This document shows, one piece after another, positions 35,864-46,412 of a DNA stretch of 64,000 nucleotides; the stretch's first letter is position 1, and each line of letters starts with the position of its first letter. This stretch comes from Cryptomeria japonica. Taxonomy: Eukaryota; Streptophyta; Pinopsida; Cupressales; Cupressaceae. The notes under the pieces were generated by a model. It was not told the origin of the DNA and searched no databases. It saw only the letters and a program-made list of their open reading frames with translations. The DNA lies in assembly GCF_030272615.1 (NCBI RefSeq), contig NC_081415.1, forward strand, positions 625,085,740 to 625,149,739, written 5' to 3'. Position numbers and translations under genes: made by a program.

Positions 35864-36939
35864 TTATTTAGTCTTACTTGCCTCAGAGTCTTCTAATTGT
35901 TCTGATTTTTCAGGTTCCCGCACCTCTCCACTAGCAGCATCAACATCCAGATTAACAATTTCTACTAGATCGGTCTGCTTCAACTCTTCAGTCTGAATAG
36001 GATTTAGAACAATATGTTGACCATCATCATATCCACATGCTTTGATCTCTTTCCCAAGGTTCTCATCTACCTTCAAATTTTCACTTTCTACTATCTTTCT
36101 CAGTCTCTTATTGTAGCATCGGTAGAATTTTCTCTTAGTAGAATAACCCAAGAAAATTCCTTCATCACTTCTTGCATCAAACTTTCCAGTATCATCATCT
36201 CTCTTGATATAACATTTGCTACCAAATACTCTAAAATATCTCATAGTAGGAGCATGACCAAACCATAATTCATAAGGATTCTTACTGGTATAACCTTTGA
36301 TATTAACTCGGTTGAATGTGTAAAGAACAGTGCTAATAGCTTCTCTCCAATAGATCTTTGCAACATTTCCTTCAATCAATATATTCCTTGCAGCATCCAA
36401 AATAGTCATGTTCTTCCTTTCAACAACTCCATTCCACTGAGGGGTTCTAGGAGTAGATAATTGTCTTCTAATCCCATGATTCTCATAGAATGAATCAAAC
36501 TCACTGGAACAAAATTCTCTACCTCTGTCGTATCTCAAACATTTCACCTTCAGTCCTTAGTCTCAACTTTTCCTTTGAATATTTTGAACTTATCTAATGC
36601 TTCAAATTTATCCTTCAAAAAGACAACCCACACCATCTTGGAATAATCATCAATTAGAAACATAAATTATCTATCTCCATGCACACTTCTAACGTTTGTA
36701 GGTCCACACAGGTCAGTATGCACAAGATCTAGCAATCCATTAGATGTATACTTTTTTCTCTTGAAAGAAATTTTTGTTTTCTTACCCAATTGACACTCTT
36801 TACACACCAGATTAGAAAGCTTAACAATTTTAGGAAAATCTCTAACATCTTGAATATAACTGATCTTAATCATTGAATCAAAGTTTACATGATACATTAT
36901 CCTATGCCACAACCAACTTTCATCAATATGAGAAATCAA
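35864..36939 (-). pseudogene. Copia integrase
   Basis: The zinc domain HRIMYH...CKECQLGKK lies in 36667-36939 and leads to LDLVHTDLCGP, holding the first catalytic Asp. A shifted segment (36540-36666) reads IDDYSKMVWVVFLKDKFEA. The frame 35864-36547 has LRYDRGREFCSSEF (second Asp) and NGVVERKNMTILDAAR (Glu), then the Copia C-terminal ELWFGHAPTMRYFRVFGSKC. All three DDE residues are present, but the frame is broken at least twice. Confidence 0.88.
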
Positions 36940-37074
36940 ACAACTTTTCTCACCAACATCGAAGTGAAAAATATTACCTTCAATCTTAGTCCCAGATGCA
37001 ATCTATATACCAGAGGCATTTAGGATCTTGCATTTACCATTCTTGAATTGTAAATCATAATCTTTGTCAACCAT

Positions 37075-37310
37075 CTACCTGACACTCAAAAGATTATGCT
37101 TTAAACCTTCAACATACAAAACATCAGCACTATTATGCTTACCATCAAAAGAAATAGAACCTTTACCATAGATCACACAGGCTTTGTCATCTCCAAATCT
37201 CACTATTCCAGCATCATACCTTTCCATACTCACAAATTTTCTTTTATTATCGGTCATATGATGTGAAAAACCATTGTTTATTACCCATTCATCTCTTTCC
37301 TCAACTTTAG
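37075..37310 (-). pseudogene. Copia protease, catalytic Asp lost
   Basis: The minus frame reads EWVINNGFSHHMTDNKRKF and ends VLYVEGLKHNLLSVR, the usual Copia protease frame. The catalytic motif, normally W-I-I-D-S-G, reads V-I-N-N-G, with AAC replacing an Asp codon, so the enzyme would be dead even if translated. Confidence 0.85.
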
Positions 37311-37488
37311 TAGCTAAATCTTTCTCCTCAATAGTGCAGCTTGTGGGATCAACAGGTACTGGTCCATCTTCCTTAATAGCAAGAAATACAACTTCATCTC
37401 CTTTGATTCTTCACCTATAACACATTCATCAACAACATAATAGAAGTTCTTCTAATTCCTATACTTTTGGTTAGACTTGTAAGGCTTA

Positions 37489-38430
37489 TTACTTCTCATG
37501 CTTTTCATATCTATAATTTTTGTCGTGCTTATCAAATTTATCATGCCTATCATACTTAGCCATTCTCTCTAGGCACCTAGAAGCAAAATTTCTTACCTTA
37601 TTGCAAGAGAAACATTTTAAAGGAAATTTTCCATCATACTTACTGGCTCCCTTAGGCAATCTTTGAGAAATCAATTCTTCTATCTCATCAAGCTCTCTTT
37701 CTTTGTCTTCAATTTCTCTCCTTTCTCTTTCATATCTAGATATTCTGCATTCTTTAGGTTCATACTTCTGCTTATTGGATATAGATGCTCTAAATGTTGT
37801 CTCAGACTCTCCATGTGATTCACCAAATTTTCTTAGCTCAAATGAAGCAATCTTTCCAACCAACATATCTCTTGTTACTGTAGTCACACTTTGGATCTCA
37901 TCAATAGTAGCTACCTTATGTTTATAAGTAGGAGGCAAAGATCTCAGCACCTTAGCAACAATTTCATCTTCATCAAGGGTTCCACTGACACATCTGATAC
38001 CTAGGACAAGATCATTCACCTTAGTCATAAAAGTATTTATGTTCTCATCTTCTCCCATCTTCATCTCATATTTTCCTTTCAAACTCTGTAACTTAGAAAC
38101 TTTGACTTATTTATCTCCTTCATACAGGATCTCAAGCTTCTCCCAGATCTCATGTGTGGTTTGAAGTCCCATTACATTTGTCATTTTAGAATCAATCAAG
38201 GTACTCAACAATGCTTCCTTCACTCTAATATTCTGTTCATCTTCGTTGATCTCATCAACAGTAACTGGCCCATTTGGAGGAACAGAATAGGCATTCTTTG
38301 TAATATTCCACTAATCTTCTCCAAGACATCTCAAGTGCACTTCCATCCAGTCCTTCCACATAGCATAGTTACTACCATCAAATCTAAGACTCTCCTTCTT
38401 AAATATAACACCTCCAATTCCATTTGTCAT
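37489..38430 (-). pseudogene. Copia Gag
   Basis: The ATG at 38428-38430 starts MTNGIGGVIFKKESLRFDG and continues NYAMWKDWMEVHLRCLG, the Copia Gag N-terminal pattern. Two stops interrupt it before the open stretch 37489-38082 (VLRSLPPTYKHKVATIDE). The knuckle CFSCNKVRNFASRC has Asn where the zinc-binding His should be. A Lys/Asp/His-rich tail (KYDRHDKFDKHDK) follows. Unlike ORF1 of the NA elements it has the full N-terminal domain and only one knuckle. Confidence 0.85.
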
Positions 38431-38472
38431 CCTAAATCTCCTCAAGCGATTAAGGTTCTTCCAAAGGATCTA

Positions 38473-38484
38473 GCTCTAATACCA
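38473..38484 (-). promoter_or_regulatory. Copia primer binding site
   Basis: The plus strand reads GCTCTAATACCA, one change from the exact iMet complement, with the usual AT spacer before the LTR at 38487. Confidence 0.9.
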
Positions 38485-38486
38485 AT

Positions 38487-39802
38487 TGTTGGCAACAATA
38501 ATGAGGGAAAACTGAGAGAGCAGGGGTGAATCAGTTTTCACCAGATGTAGAAACTTAATCACAAAAATAAATCTGATAAACTGCAACAATAATAGAGATA
38601 AGCAAGATGATAACACAACACACAACACCAAGATTTCGACATGGAAAACCCGGTTAAGGGAAAAACCACAGTGAGAACCTACCCACAATAAGATGATACT
38701 CTAGAGTAGTATGTAAAAATATTACAACGGGGAATGCAAATGCATTCAGGAACACCACCTAAAGATCACTGCTTAAAAACATAATGACCCAGAAGGCTAC
38801 AACCCTCAGGGAAGTCTCATTGACTTACAACAAGATTTGGACTACAATTCGAAAGGAATGAACTACAATAATACCATCTATAATGCCTAATGACAGTTCC
38901 GGTTAACAATAATATCTTCTTTGCAACACCAAACTCTGCTCAATCACAATGCTAAAGGATGAATCACTTGATTTCACATACACCACTCTCTGATAATGCA
39001 AACACAACCACAACACCTAAATTATATAACAATATCACCTCTTTATACAATTCATCAACCTTGACAACAAGGTCGGCTAAACCCTCAACTCAAAATTACA
39101 AAATTACATCACACAATACAAAGATCAACCACTAGACCAATATAATAATTTACATGACATAAAATGGACCTAATTCACTCATCACCACCAGAAATCATGC
39201 CAAGATCAACTGCAACATGCTACACCACCAGGAATACCACATAACATGAAGAACATCACCGGTTCACCAAAAATCACCAAAAATTTGCACAACAATCAAT
39301 GCAGATCATTAGGAAAAATAGGACACAATTAGGAAACAACAACAAGCACATTATAATCATCAGTAACAGTTGCACCAACACCACTTATCAAATCTTCATC
39401 TGTCAATGACCAAACTCAAGAACACTCAAATAGCAGCAATTGTCAAGAAGAAAAGATAACTTGTAAAGCACCAAATCATGAACTAATTGAAATGAAAATA
39501 CACAATACCATCCCAAATAATATCACAAAAGCTAAGATCAAGATCTGATCATACTGGAATATACTAGAGGAAATACTCAACTCTACAAAGCACTGATCAA
39601 ATAAACAAACTAGAAAACTGGATCATATGATGTGATCAATTAATCTTTCTGAATCACCAATAATAGTACATAAGAATATAATGATACTAAAGAAACTCCA
39701 TACACCAAACCATAATCACAATGAACCAATCTGCAATAACCAGAGCAAGAATATGTTGACATGAATGACAACAACATATCATAGCAGTAGTAATGTCCAA
39801 CA
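38487..39802 (-). repeat. Copia 5' LTR
   Basis: It begins TGTTGGCAACAATAATGAG and ends AATGTCCAACA, 1316 bp. The G-run box is shortened (GAGAGAGCAGGGGTGAATCA). The inverted repeat near 38669 is GTGAG/CCCAC, a G-to-A change that still allows a G-U pair in RNA. Confidence 0.9.
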
Positions 39803-40660
39803 GTTTGCACATACAATATTCTCAAGGAACGCAAACACAATGCAGACACACATCTTACATGATTATTACTCTTATTTATACAAATCATCAACTTTAATTT
39901 CAAGGTCGGCTCAACTCATAAGACCTAAATGTAAAATTACATCACATGATACATAAATCAATATGTGAAAAAATACAATGTCAACAAGTATATAGCATGG
40001 ACCCAAATCAAAACCTCAAACATGCAACACCACCGAATATCTCGCCAAGAACATTTGCAACATGCAAGAAACATTGGGTTGGCCAAAAAGTCGTATAACA
40101 CAAAGAATGCCACCAGACCAATGAAACTTTCAATAACACACATAACGAATAAGGTAGACCAACAACATGCATAGAACACGATCTAAAAACACTAACAAGT
40201 GACTTGAATTCCTTCACAACAACCACAACTCAGATCACAAGAATCATCATTATCTCCCTTCCAGAGCTCAAGAGCATCAACATAACAAACTGAAAGATAC
40301 GCTTGTGAAGTTTCAAATCATGAACCACTCAAACTAAGGAGACACATTATCATTCCAAACACTCTCCTAAATCCAAACAACATAATGAATCAATTCCGAA
40401 GAAATACAAGCCAGAAATCACAACTCAGCAATATAGAACCAACAAAAAAACCAGTCAACACATCGGACCACATAACCTAATCAAATCACCTTTTGGAGAA
40501 TTGGAACTCATGTTGAATCAACTGAAGACACTAATCTTTGAATTGTTAAATCCGCATCAACATATCTGCACTATACCAACCAAACCAACTCTCTGTAATA
40601 TTAAAGCACAAGAATGCATGAATAAGTTGACATCAATAACAACAACTCTAATATCCAACA

Positions 40661-41130
40661 GGGTGCCCATTGTTGTGAATTTCATGTCTATCTTAGATGT
40701 GTCTCCCCTTCCATAGGTTGGGCCTTCTCCTGTCTAGGTTTTGGAGGCTTCTCCTATTGAGAATGACGCTCCTAATTCATCCTTAGCTTCAACTCCTAGT
40801 CCTCATATTTGTCACAATCAGTGTGCGCATGAACATAAGTGCTATCGATGGGAAATGGCTCAGGAACACGGTGCTACTTTGAAGTTTATTGGTGCACATT
40901 TCACACCCATTCCCATTGCATCAACTTCTACCTCTTCGAATGTTCCAAATTCTGCATCATCTTTGGTATTTCTTTCGGTTGTTTTGGGGCCTGTCGATAA
41001 ACCTCCCCCTAAATGGGTGCAGGTCTTCATTGCTCATTCCATGGAGCTGCCCCTTATCACATCATTTCTGGATGTTCCTACATTGTCGCAGCCTTTGGAT
41101 ATGTTGCACACACAGGTGGTGTCAGTTGAA
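40661..41130 (+). pseudogene. Gypsy linker region, continuation
   Basis: This resumes the plus-strand Gypsy reading after the GGGTG duplication. It contains an open Ser/Pro/Thr-rich stretch (MEASPIENDAPNSSLASTPS, PNSASSLVFLSVVLG) with no catalytic motif. It ends where another LTR starts at 41131. Confidence 0.5.
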
Positions 41131-42117
41131 TGTCTAGGCAACTAAGAGGGAAAGTGAATCAATTATCAATTAAACTAGTAATTCTTCCACAGATCTGGAA
41201 TCACCAGCTTATAAATTATTTAACATGAATAGATATAAACATGAAAGGACACACATACACAAAGAAATCATAGACAATGAACACTAGTATGATGTTGAAA
41301 ATAGAAGAAGGTAAAAACCATGGAGAATGTTAGTTCACAATATTTAACACCTATTAGGGTGACATTGGTTAAGGTGATTTTTACAAAGGTGGCTCACTAT
41401 CAGAATACTCACTATAGGAGGGCTCATTGCCCAAAAAGGCTCACTACCAGAAGAGAAAGAAAGAAAAGAAAATCCACCATTATGATACAACTACCAAAAA
41501 CAACAATACCAAAACAACCTCAAGTGCCTAATAACACACTGCACAGCTTTGAAAAACTTCTCACATCAATCATTAGTCATATTTAGCTTTTCCATCTTGC
41601 ATATCTGACATGCCTCATTCATTATGATCATCCTTTACTTATACTATCCTCTTGACTACATAATTTTCCTAGTCAGCCAAATAATTTTAAATAGGTTTGC
41701 CCTAAACATTCTTTTGGTGAAAAGGAATGAGAAGTGAACCACACCACAACATACATTGAAGTGGTCAGAACAACATGTTGCATACCCATCACAAATACTA
41801 TAACCAAAACAATGCTCATATGCTACACAAATATCATTACACAATCTCCAATTTTAGATTGGATCGGACCCAAAATAACACTTATCAACTTAGCAAAACA
41901 AGAATGGAACCAAGATAAACATGAATCTAAGAAATCAACACCATATGTAGAAAACAAAGAAATTTGGATCACAAACAACACTATCAAATACTAGTCAACG
42001 TTGAACATCATTCAGAGTATAATATTTCAAGGCACCAACTTAGAAAACCAATATCAGTATTGTATGTTGACATCAATCACAACCATATCAACATCATCAA
42101 CATCACATTTATAAAAA
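41131..42117 (-). repeat. Copia 3' LTR of a second, truncated element
   Basis: It begins TGTCTAGGCAACTAAGAGGG, and at its right end the sequence TACCCCCCTTTGTCATTGAT (from 42119) is a polypurine tract complement like those of the other elements. Extra CTCCCCCT copies lie near 42203, 42240 and 42264. The LTR's own right boundary is approximate. Confidence 0.6.
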
Positions 42118-42339
42118 TACCCCCCTTTGTCATTGATGACAACATCCCTCAACAACAAACAAACAAACAAAAAAAATTGCTTTCTGCAACTCTCTACATC
42201 TCTCCCCCTTTGACATCAAGGAAAAAGGAAAGGCGCGTCTCCCCCTATTCAAAACTTACTCATCTCCCCCTAAGAGGAATGCCCCAATAATTAGTCCAGA
42301 CAAGAATGTTCATGCAATTCACTGGACTAATGCACATTA

Positions 42340-43075
42340 GTTCAAACTAATACCCCTAACTTCTACTGGAGATACTTAAAAGAATCTTTGCACAATGACT
42401 TTGTGAAGATATATGCAATCTACTCTTTCATAGGTACATATTCAAGCCTTCATTATCCAACACCTTTTCCCTCAAGAAGTGATATCAAATAAAAATATGC
42501 TTTGTTTTGGAATGTTGTACTAGATTCCTAGCAATGTTAATTGCACGGGTGTTATCACACATAATTGAGATGGGTTAATCAAAGACCACACCGATATACT
42601 TCAAAGTCTATTTCATCCAAAGTACCTATGTGTAGCATAAAGATGTTGCAATGTATTCAACCTCAATAGTGGATAGAGACACATAATCCTCCTTCTTACT
42701 TGACCAAGCAACTAACTGAGAGCCAAGGAAAAATGCTCCACCACTTGCACTTTTTCTATCATCAACACTTCCTACCCAATTAGCATCTATATAAGCTATC
42801 AAAGTAAAATCTGAATCTATAGGATGCCATAATCTAAACTCTTTTGTTCCCTTCAAATATTTGAAGATTCTTTAAACTACAACAACATGTGATTCTTTGG
42901 GTTCTTGTTGAAATCTAGTTGCTAAACAAACAACATACATTATATCTGGTCTAGTTGTAGTTAGATATAATGTAGTCCTCCAATCATTGATATTTACCTA
43001 CTTGCATCAACCTTAAGAGATTTATTATCTTTTGTTAACTTGCATTTGGTTGTTTTTATGGTGAAAATGGAAACA
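42340..43075 (-). pseudogene. Copia RT end and RNase H fragment
   Basis: The open part 42626-42856 reads LIAYIDANWVGSVDDRKSAS, GGAFFLGSQLVAWSSKKED and LSTIEVEYIATS, Copia RNase H. To the right, in broken frames, CKLTKDNKSLKVDASR and SMIGGLHYI match the RT/RNase H junction. The element is cut near 43060-43080 by the Tat Gypsy LTR, so it is older than that insertion. Confidence 0.8.
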
Positions 43076-43808
43076 ACAATATTGAAAAAGAAATAGATTC
43101 AACCACGAAACCCTAGCCTAACAACAACAAAGATCCATCATAACATATGAAGATTACCTAAGACTAACAAAGATGATACCATCACACATCTAATAGGGTT
43201 TGAATCTCCATTCTTCCTATCTCTATTGATCTTGCTTGATATATTTGCTCTCAGATTTTATGTGTCCACAAGAGCTCAAAAAAGAATAGAAATGTGGTTG
43301 ATAGCAAGATCGCATATGAAAGTTCGAATGCTAGAATACTTGGGAGTACTTAGGAAGATTGATAATTAAGGAAGCATCCTCTTATATAAAAGACATTGTA
43401 AGAGATGAAGGGATAAGATTGAGAGGTGTAAAAGATAAATGGTCAGCTAGGATAGAGGGTAGGTAGAAGAAATAAGAAAATAATAAAAGGGTAGGTAGTG
43501 TAGGAATTAAGAGATGAATGACATGTGTCATAGGTAGAAAAAGCTAATGAATTAATTAAATAAATAAAGATTTATTTAATTAATAGAGGAAATGGGATCA
43601 ATTAAATAAATGAAAATATTTATTTTAGAGGAAAGGACTATTTAAATAAATAAAAGTATTTATTTAAATGAGGAAAAAATGCTAGAAAAGGATAAATGAA
43701 TTAATTAAATAAATAAAGATTTATTTAATTAATAGAAGAATTAGGATAAAATAATTAAATAAATAAAGATATTTATTTAATTAGACAGGACAATTTTAGG
43801 TGTCTACA
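43060..43808 (-). repeat. Tat Gypsy 3' LTR
   Basis: On the element strand it begins TGTAGACACCTAAAATTGTC, immediately preceded by AAAGTGGGGCAAAA, a polypurine tract (plus 43809-43822). The left edge is uncertain by about 20 bp. Between 43545 and 43790 it contains imperfect tandem AT-rich units with AATTAAATAAATAAAG and TTTATTTAATTAAT arms that can pair. Confidence 0.65.
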
Positions 43809-44329
43809 TTTTGCCCCACTTTGAGACAATGCAACTTGTTGCGTTGTTTCAAAGAAGATAAGATGAATTGATACAAAGTTGCCCCAAGACGAGAATGATA
43901 TGCCCCCTTGAGAGATTGGATGAAAATGTTTGAAAAGATCGCAGAGAATCTCTTGATAAGAAAGAAAGGATAGAAAGGGCTGACAAGATAGCATAGAGTG
44001 ACAGAGTCACAGGATAAACAAGACTGACTCGAGAGACTAGGGCTAGGGTAGTCTATAAGATAGACTACAAGGGAAAAAATCCTGATTGTCATCCACACAC
44101 CTAAGAGATCAAAGTGCAGAGAGAGAAAAGAGAAGTCAACAATGATGGCATTGGTGCACAGATTCGTTCGCATTCACCTATATCAAAGGCCAATAGATGT
44201 AGGAGAGTTGGTAAGTACCACAAAACCTCATTGTACCTTGTTGCATTAATTGTTGTCATAAATGCCTATCAGGTAGGGTAATAAATGTGCACTAGGTATG
44301 TTGCAAATAAATGTCAAGCATGTCAAAAA

Positions 44330-44610
44330 AATGGGAAGGCGCATCTGCGTTGGTGCTAGGCATGTCTGGGTAGGATAGGTGCGTCTGTGTAGAGTGTAAC
44401 CACGTCTATGGTTTTAAAAGTGTTTATGTTAGATGTGAGCGTGTTTGTGAAATGCAGGTGCATCTATGTAGGGTAGGTGCATTTATGTATAACAGAGGCA
44501 TGTCTGTGTGTTTTAGGCACGTCCGTGAAATGCAAAAACATCTGTGAAGTATGTAAACATGTTTGTGTCATGATTGTGCATTTATGTCATGAATGTGCGT
44601 TAATGTTTTC
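44330..44610 (+). repeat. ~20-bp tandem array, CGTCTGTGTAG type
   Basis: A dozen degenerate units of about 20 bp follow the pattern GGTGCGTCTGTGTAGNGT, for example GCGTCTGTGTAGAG, ACGTCTATGG, GCATCTATGTAGGG, GCATGTCTGTGTG and CACGTCCGTGAAAT. The same core occurs at 56895-57090 in the opposite orientation. Confidence 0.65.
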
Positions 44611-44618
44611 AAGGTTGA

Positions 44619-44932
44619 ATCGACAGTTCTGTGATAAACATACGTTGTCGATTGGATAAGCTGTTGAGAGGATACACTCAAGCAGGTCCTCTAGGGAAGA
44701 CTAGGGTAACTGATAGGGCTAGGATTGACAATTCTATGATAGAACATACATTGCCAATCAGGAAACTACACAAGAGGATACACTTAAGCAGAGGCCCTAG
44801 GATAGGATAGAGTGAGGCACTTTGTGATAAAGAGGGAGTACCATATAAATTGACAATTCTGTGATAGAACATACATTGTCAATTGGATTAGGCTAAAATT
44901 GACAATTTTGTGATAGAACATATGTTGCCAAT
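44619..44932. repeat. Four dispersed hairpin units
   Basis: Four copies start at 44619, 44724, 44849 and 44898. Each has an arm (ATTGACAAT or ATCGACA), a loop close to TCTGTGATAGAACATAC, and a matching arm (ATTGTCAAT, TGTCGAT or GTTGCCAAT). The third copy is a perfect 9-bp stem. The first has a paired change (C with G) that keeps the stem. Confidence 0.75.
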
Positions 44933-44999
44933 TGGATAAGCTACTAAAGAGGATGCACTCAAGTAGGTGCCCTAAAAAAAATATAAAAGCAACACTTTA

Positions 45000-45185
45000 T
45001 GATGAACAAGGAATGCTACTAGGATAGAATGCCATATGATAGATATAAGCACTAGGATAAAAAAAAGCAGCACTTTGTGATGAAAAGGGAGTACCACTAG
45101 GATAGAGTGCCATATGATAGATATAAGCACTAGGATAAAAAAGCAGCACTTTGTGATGAATAGGGAGTACTACTAGGATTGAAAT
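45000..45185 (+). repeat. ~75-90-bp tandem repeat, about 2.5 units
   Basis: The phrases AGCAGCACTTTGTGATGAA, AGGGAGTACCACTAGGATAG and AGTGCCATATGATAGATATA recur in order. Tandem repeats in the 3' untranslated region are a known feature of Tat-lineage elements. Confidence 0.75.
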
Positions 45186-45320
45186 AGTTGATTTTCTTGA
45201 CTGTAGGAGGACCTACCTATGCTAGAGTCATGAGAGAGATTCCCTTTGACTCACATTTTGTGAGTAGAGTCGACATTCAAGGCTAGACCAACAGTTGAGG
45301 CTATGGGATTGTGATACATT

Positions 45321-46412
45321 ATGTATATGCCTGAGTTTCGGGAAAACATGTGGTTGCTGACTGTATTAGTTGAGCGATGGCACTCAGAGACATGCACTTT
45401 TCATTTGCCAATGGGTGAGATGACAGTCACCTTGGAGGATGTGTATAGGATACTGAGGATACTGATTGTATAGGAGTTGGTTCCCTATGATTGAGAGGGA
45501 GATAGGGATGCACTGAGATGATTGTTTTAGGATCCAGGAGTGGAAATTAGGGCAGGACATGTGGCTTAGAATACCATGATAGTGATAGGATTGGCACTAC
45601 TGGCGGTGGTGGTAGGAGTGATCAGTGGGTTCCTATGTCTGGCTAGCGAAACACGAGGGTTGGTTGTGGGATGGGGGAGGACTCTGGAAACATTGCTAAT
45701 GGAGCACACCAAGTTTGCATGGGGACCATGTCTGTTGGTACACTTGTATTATGAGCTTCATCAATTTGTGTATCATAGATCACCAGGATTGGGATGCGTA
45801 GTGACATTACTGCAAGGATGGGCATATGAGCATCTTTCGGTTACATGTCCAATTCACTTTAGAGGCAGGGGACATGGGTACAGTTATGTGCATTTGTATG
45901 ATATGATTACTTCTCAGCCATTGATTAGGAGGCTAGAGTATTGGCACTAGGTGATTGATGAGATAGACAGTGTGGTATGGAGGCCTTATCAAGGTTGCTA
46001 GGAGTGGGAGGATGATGTAGTGGAGTTTCCATACATGTTCAGGAGTAGGTATCTGATCAGTTGGACACCATATATTATTGAGCAGTAGTTGATTGACAGA
46101 GTATGCAGGCAGTTCGGCAAGATACAAGAGATGTCACGGGGGTCAGGGATGTATGCATGGATAGTGAGGGCTTAGGTTCATTTGGCTCCTTTATTGTCTT
46201 ATGATCAGGCAGTGAAACAGATGCTGGAGATGGTTCCGATGCCTTGGGATATTTGGGGAGATGTGGAGGATGCAGGGATGGATGCATCGTACAATGCATA
46301 TTGGATAGAGCATTTGTTTCCACAGATGATGGATCCAGGGGAGCCGATAGAGGGTGATGGTGAGGATGGTGGAGATTATAGTGGGGATGGTGGAGGCAGA
46401 GGATGATGATGG
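45321..46412 (+). pseudogene. Plant mobile domain (PMD) frame, antisense to Tat pol
   Basis: From ATG 45321 a single plus frame reads MYMPEFRENMWLLTVLVERW, HSETCTFHLPMGEMTVTLED, then TLLQGWAYEHLSVTCPIHF and a Gly/Asp-rich tail (DGEDGGDYSGDGGGRG). The ERW.pET.TFHLP.GE.T.TLeDV pattern is the core of the plant mobile domain found in MAIN/MAIL-type proteins and in some transposons. All pieces are in one frame, interrupted by about nine stops that are mostly TAG or TGA. It sits between integrase and 3' LTR on the opposite strand to pol, a position where extra ORFs are known in Tat-type elements. Its role there is unknown. Confidence 0.75.

Larger units (their letters stand above)
32717..39802 (-). 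mobile_element. Near-complete Ty1/Copia element, inactive
   Basis: This 7.1-kb minus-strand element has LTRs at 32717-33960 and 38487-39802, PBS 38473-38484, the order gag, protease, integrase, RT, RNase H, and a polypurine tract at 33961. The flanks GTTCA and GTTTG share only the first three bases, so the target duplication is poorly preserved. Stops and frameshifts occur in every domain. Its termini and priming signals closely match those of the NA elements. Confidence 0.9.
32239..40660 (-). mobile_element. Solo Copia LTR (32239-32716 + 39803-40660) hosting a full Copia
   Basis: The outer LTR begins TGTTGGCAACAACAATG at 32239 and ends ATATCCAACA at 40660, with a perfect duplication GGGTG (32234-32238 and 40661-40665). 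Its two parts total about 1.34 kb, the length of the inner Copia's LTRs, and no internal region of its own remains. It inserted in the Gypsy protease/linker region and was later hit by the Copia at 32717-39802. Confidence 0.85.
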
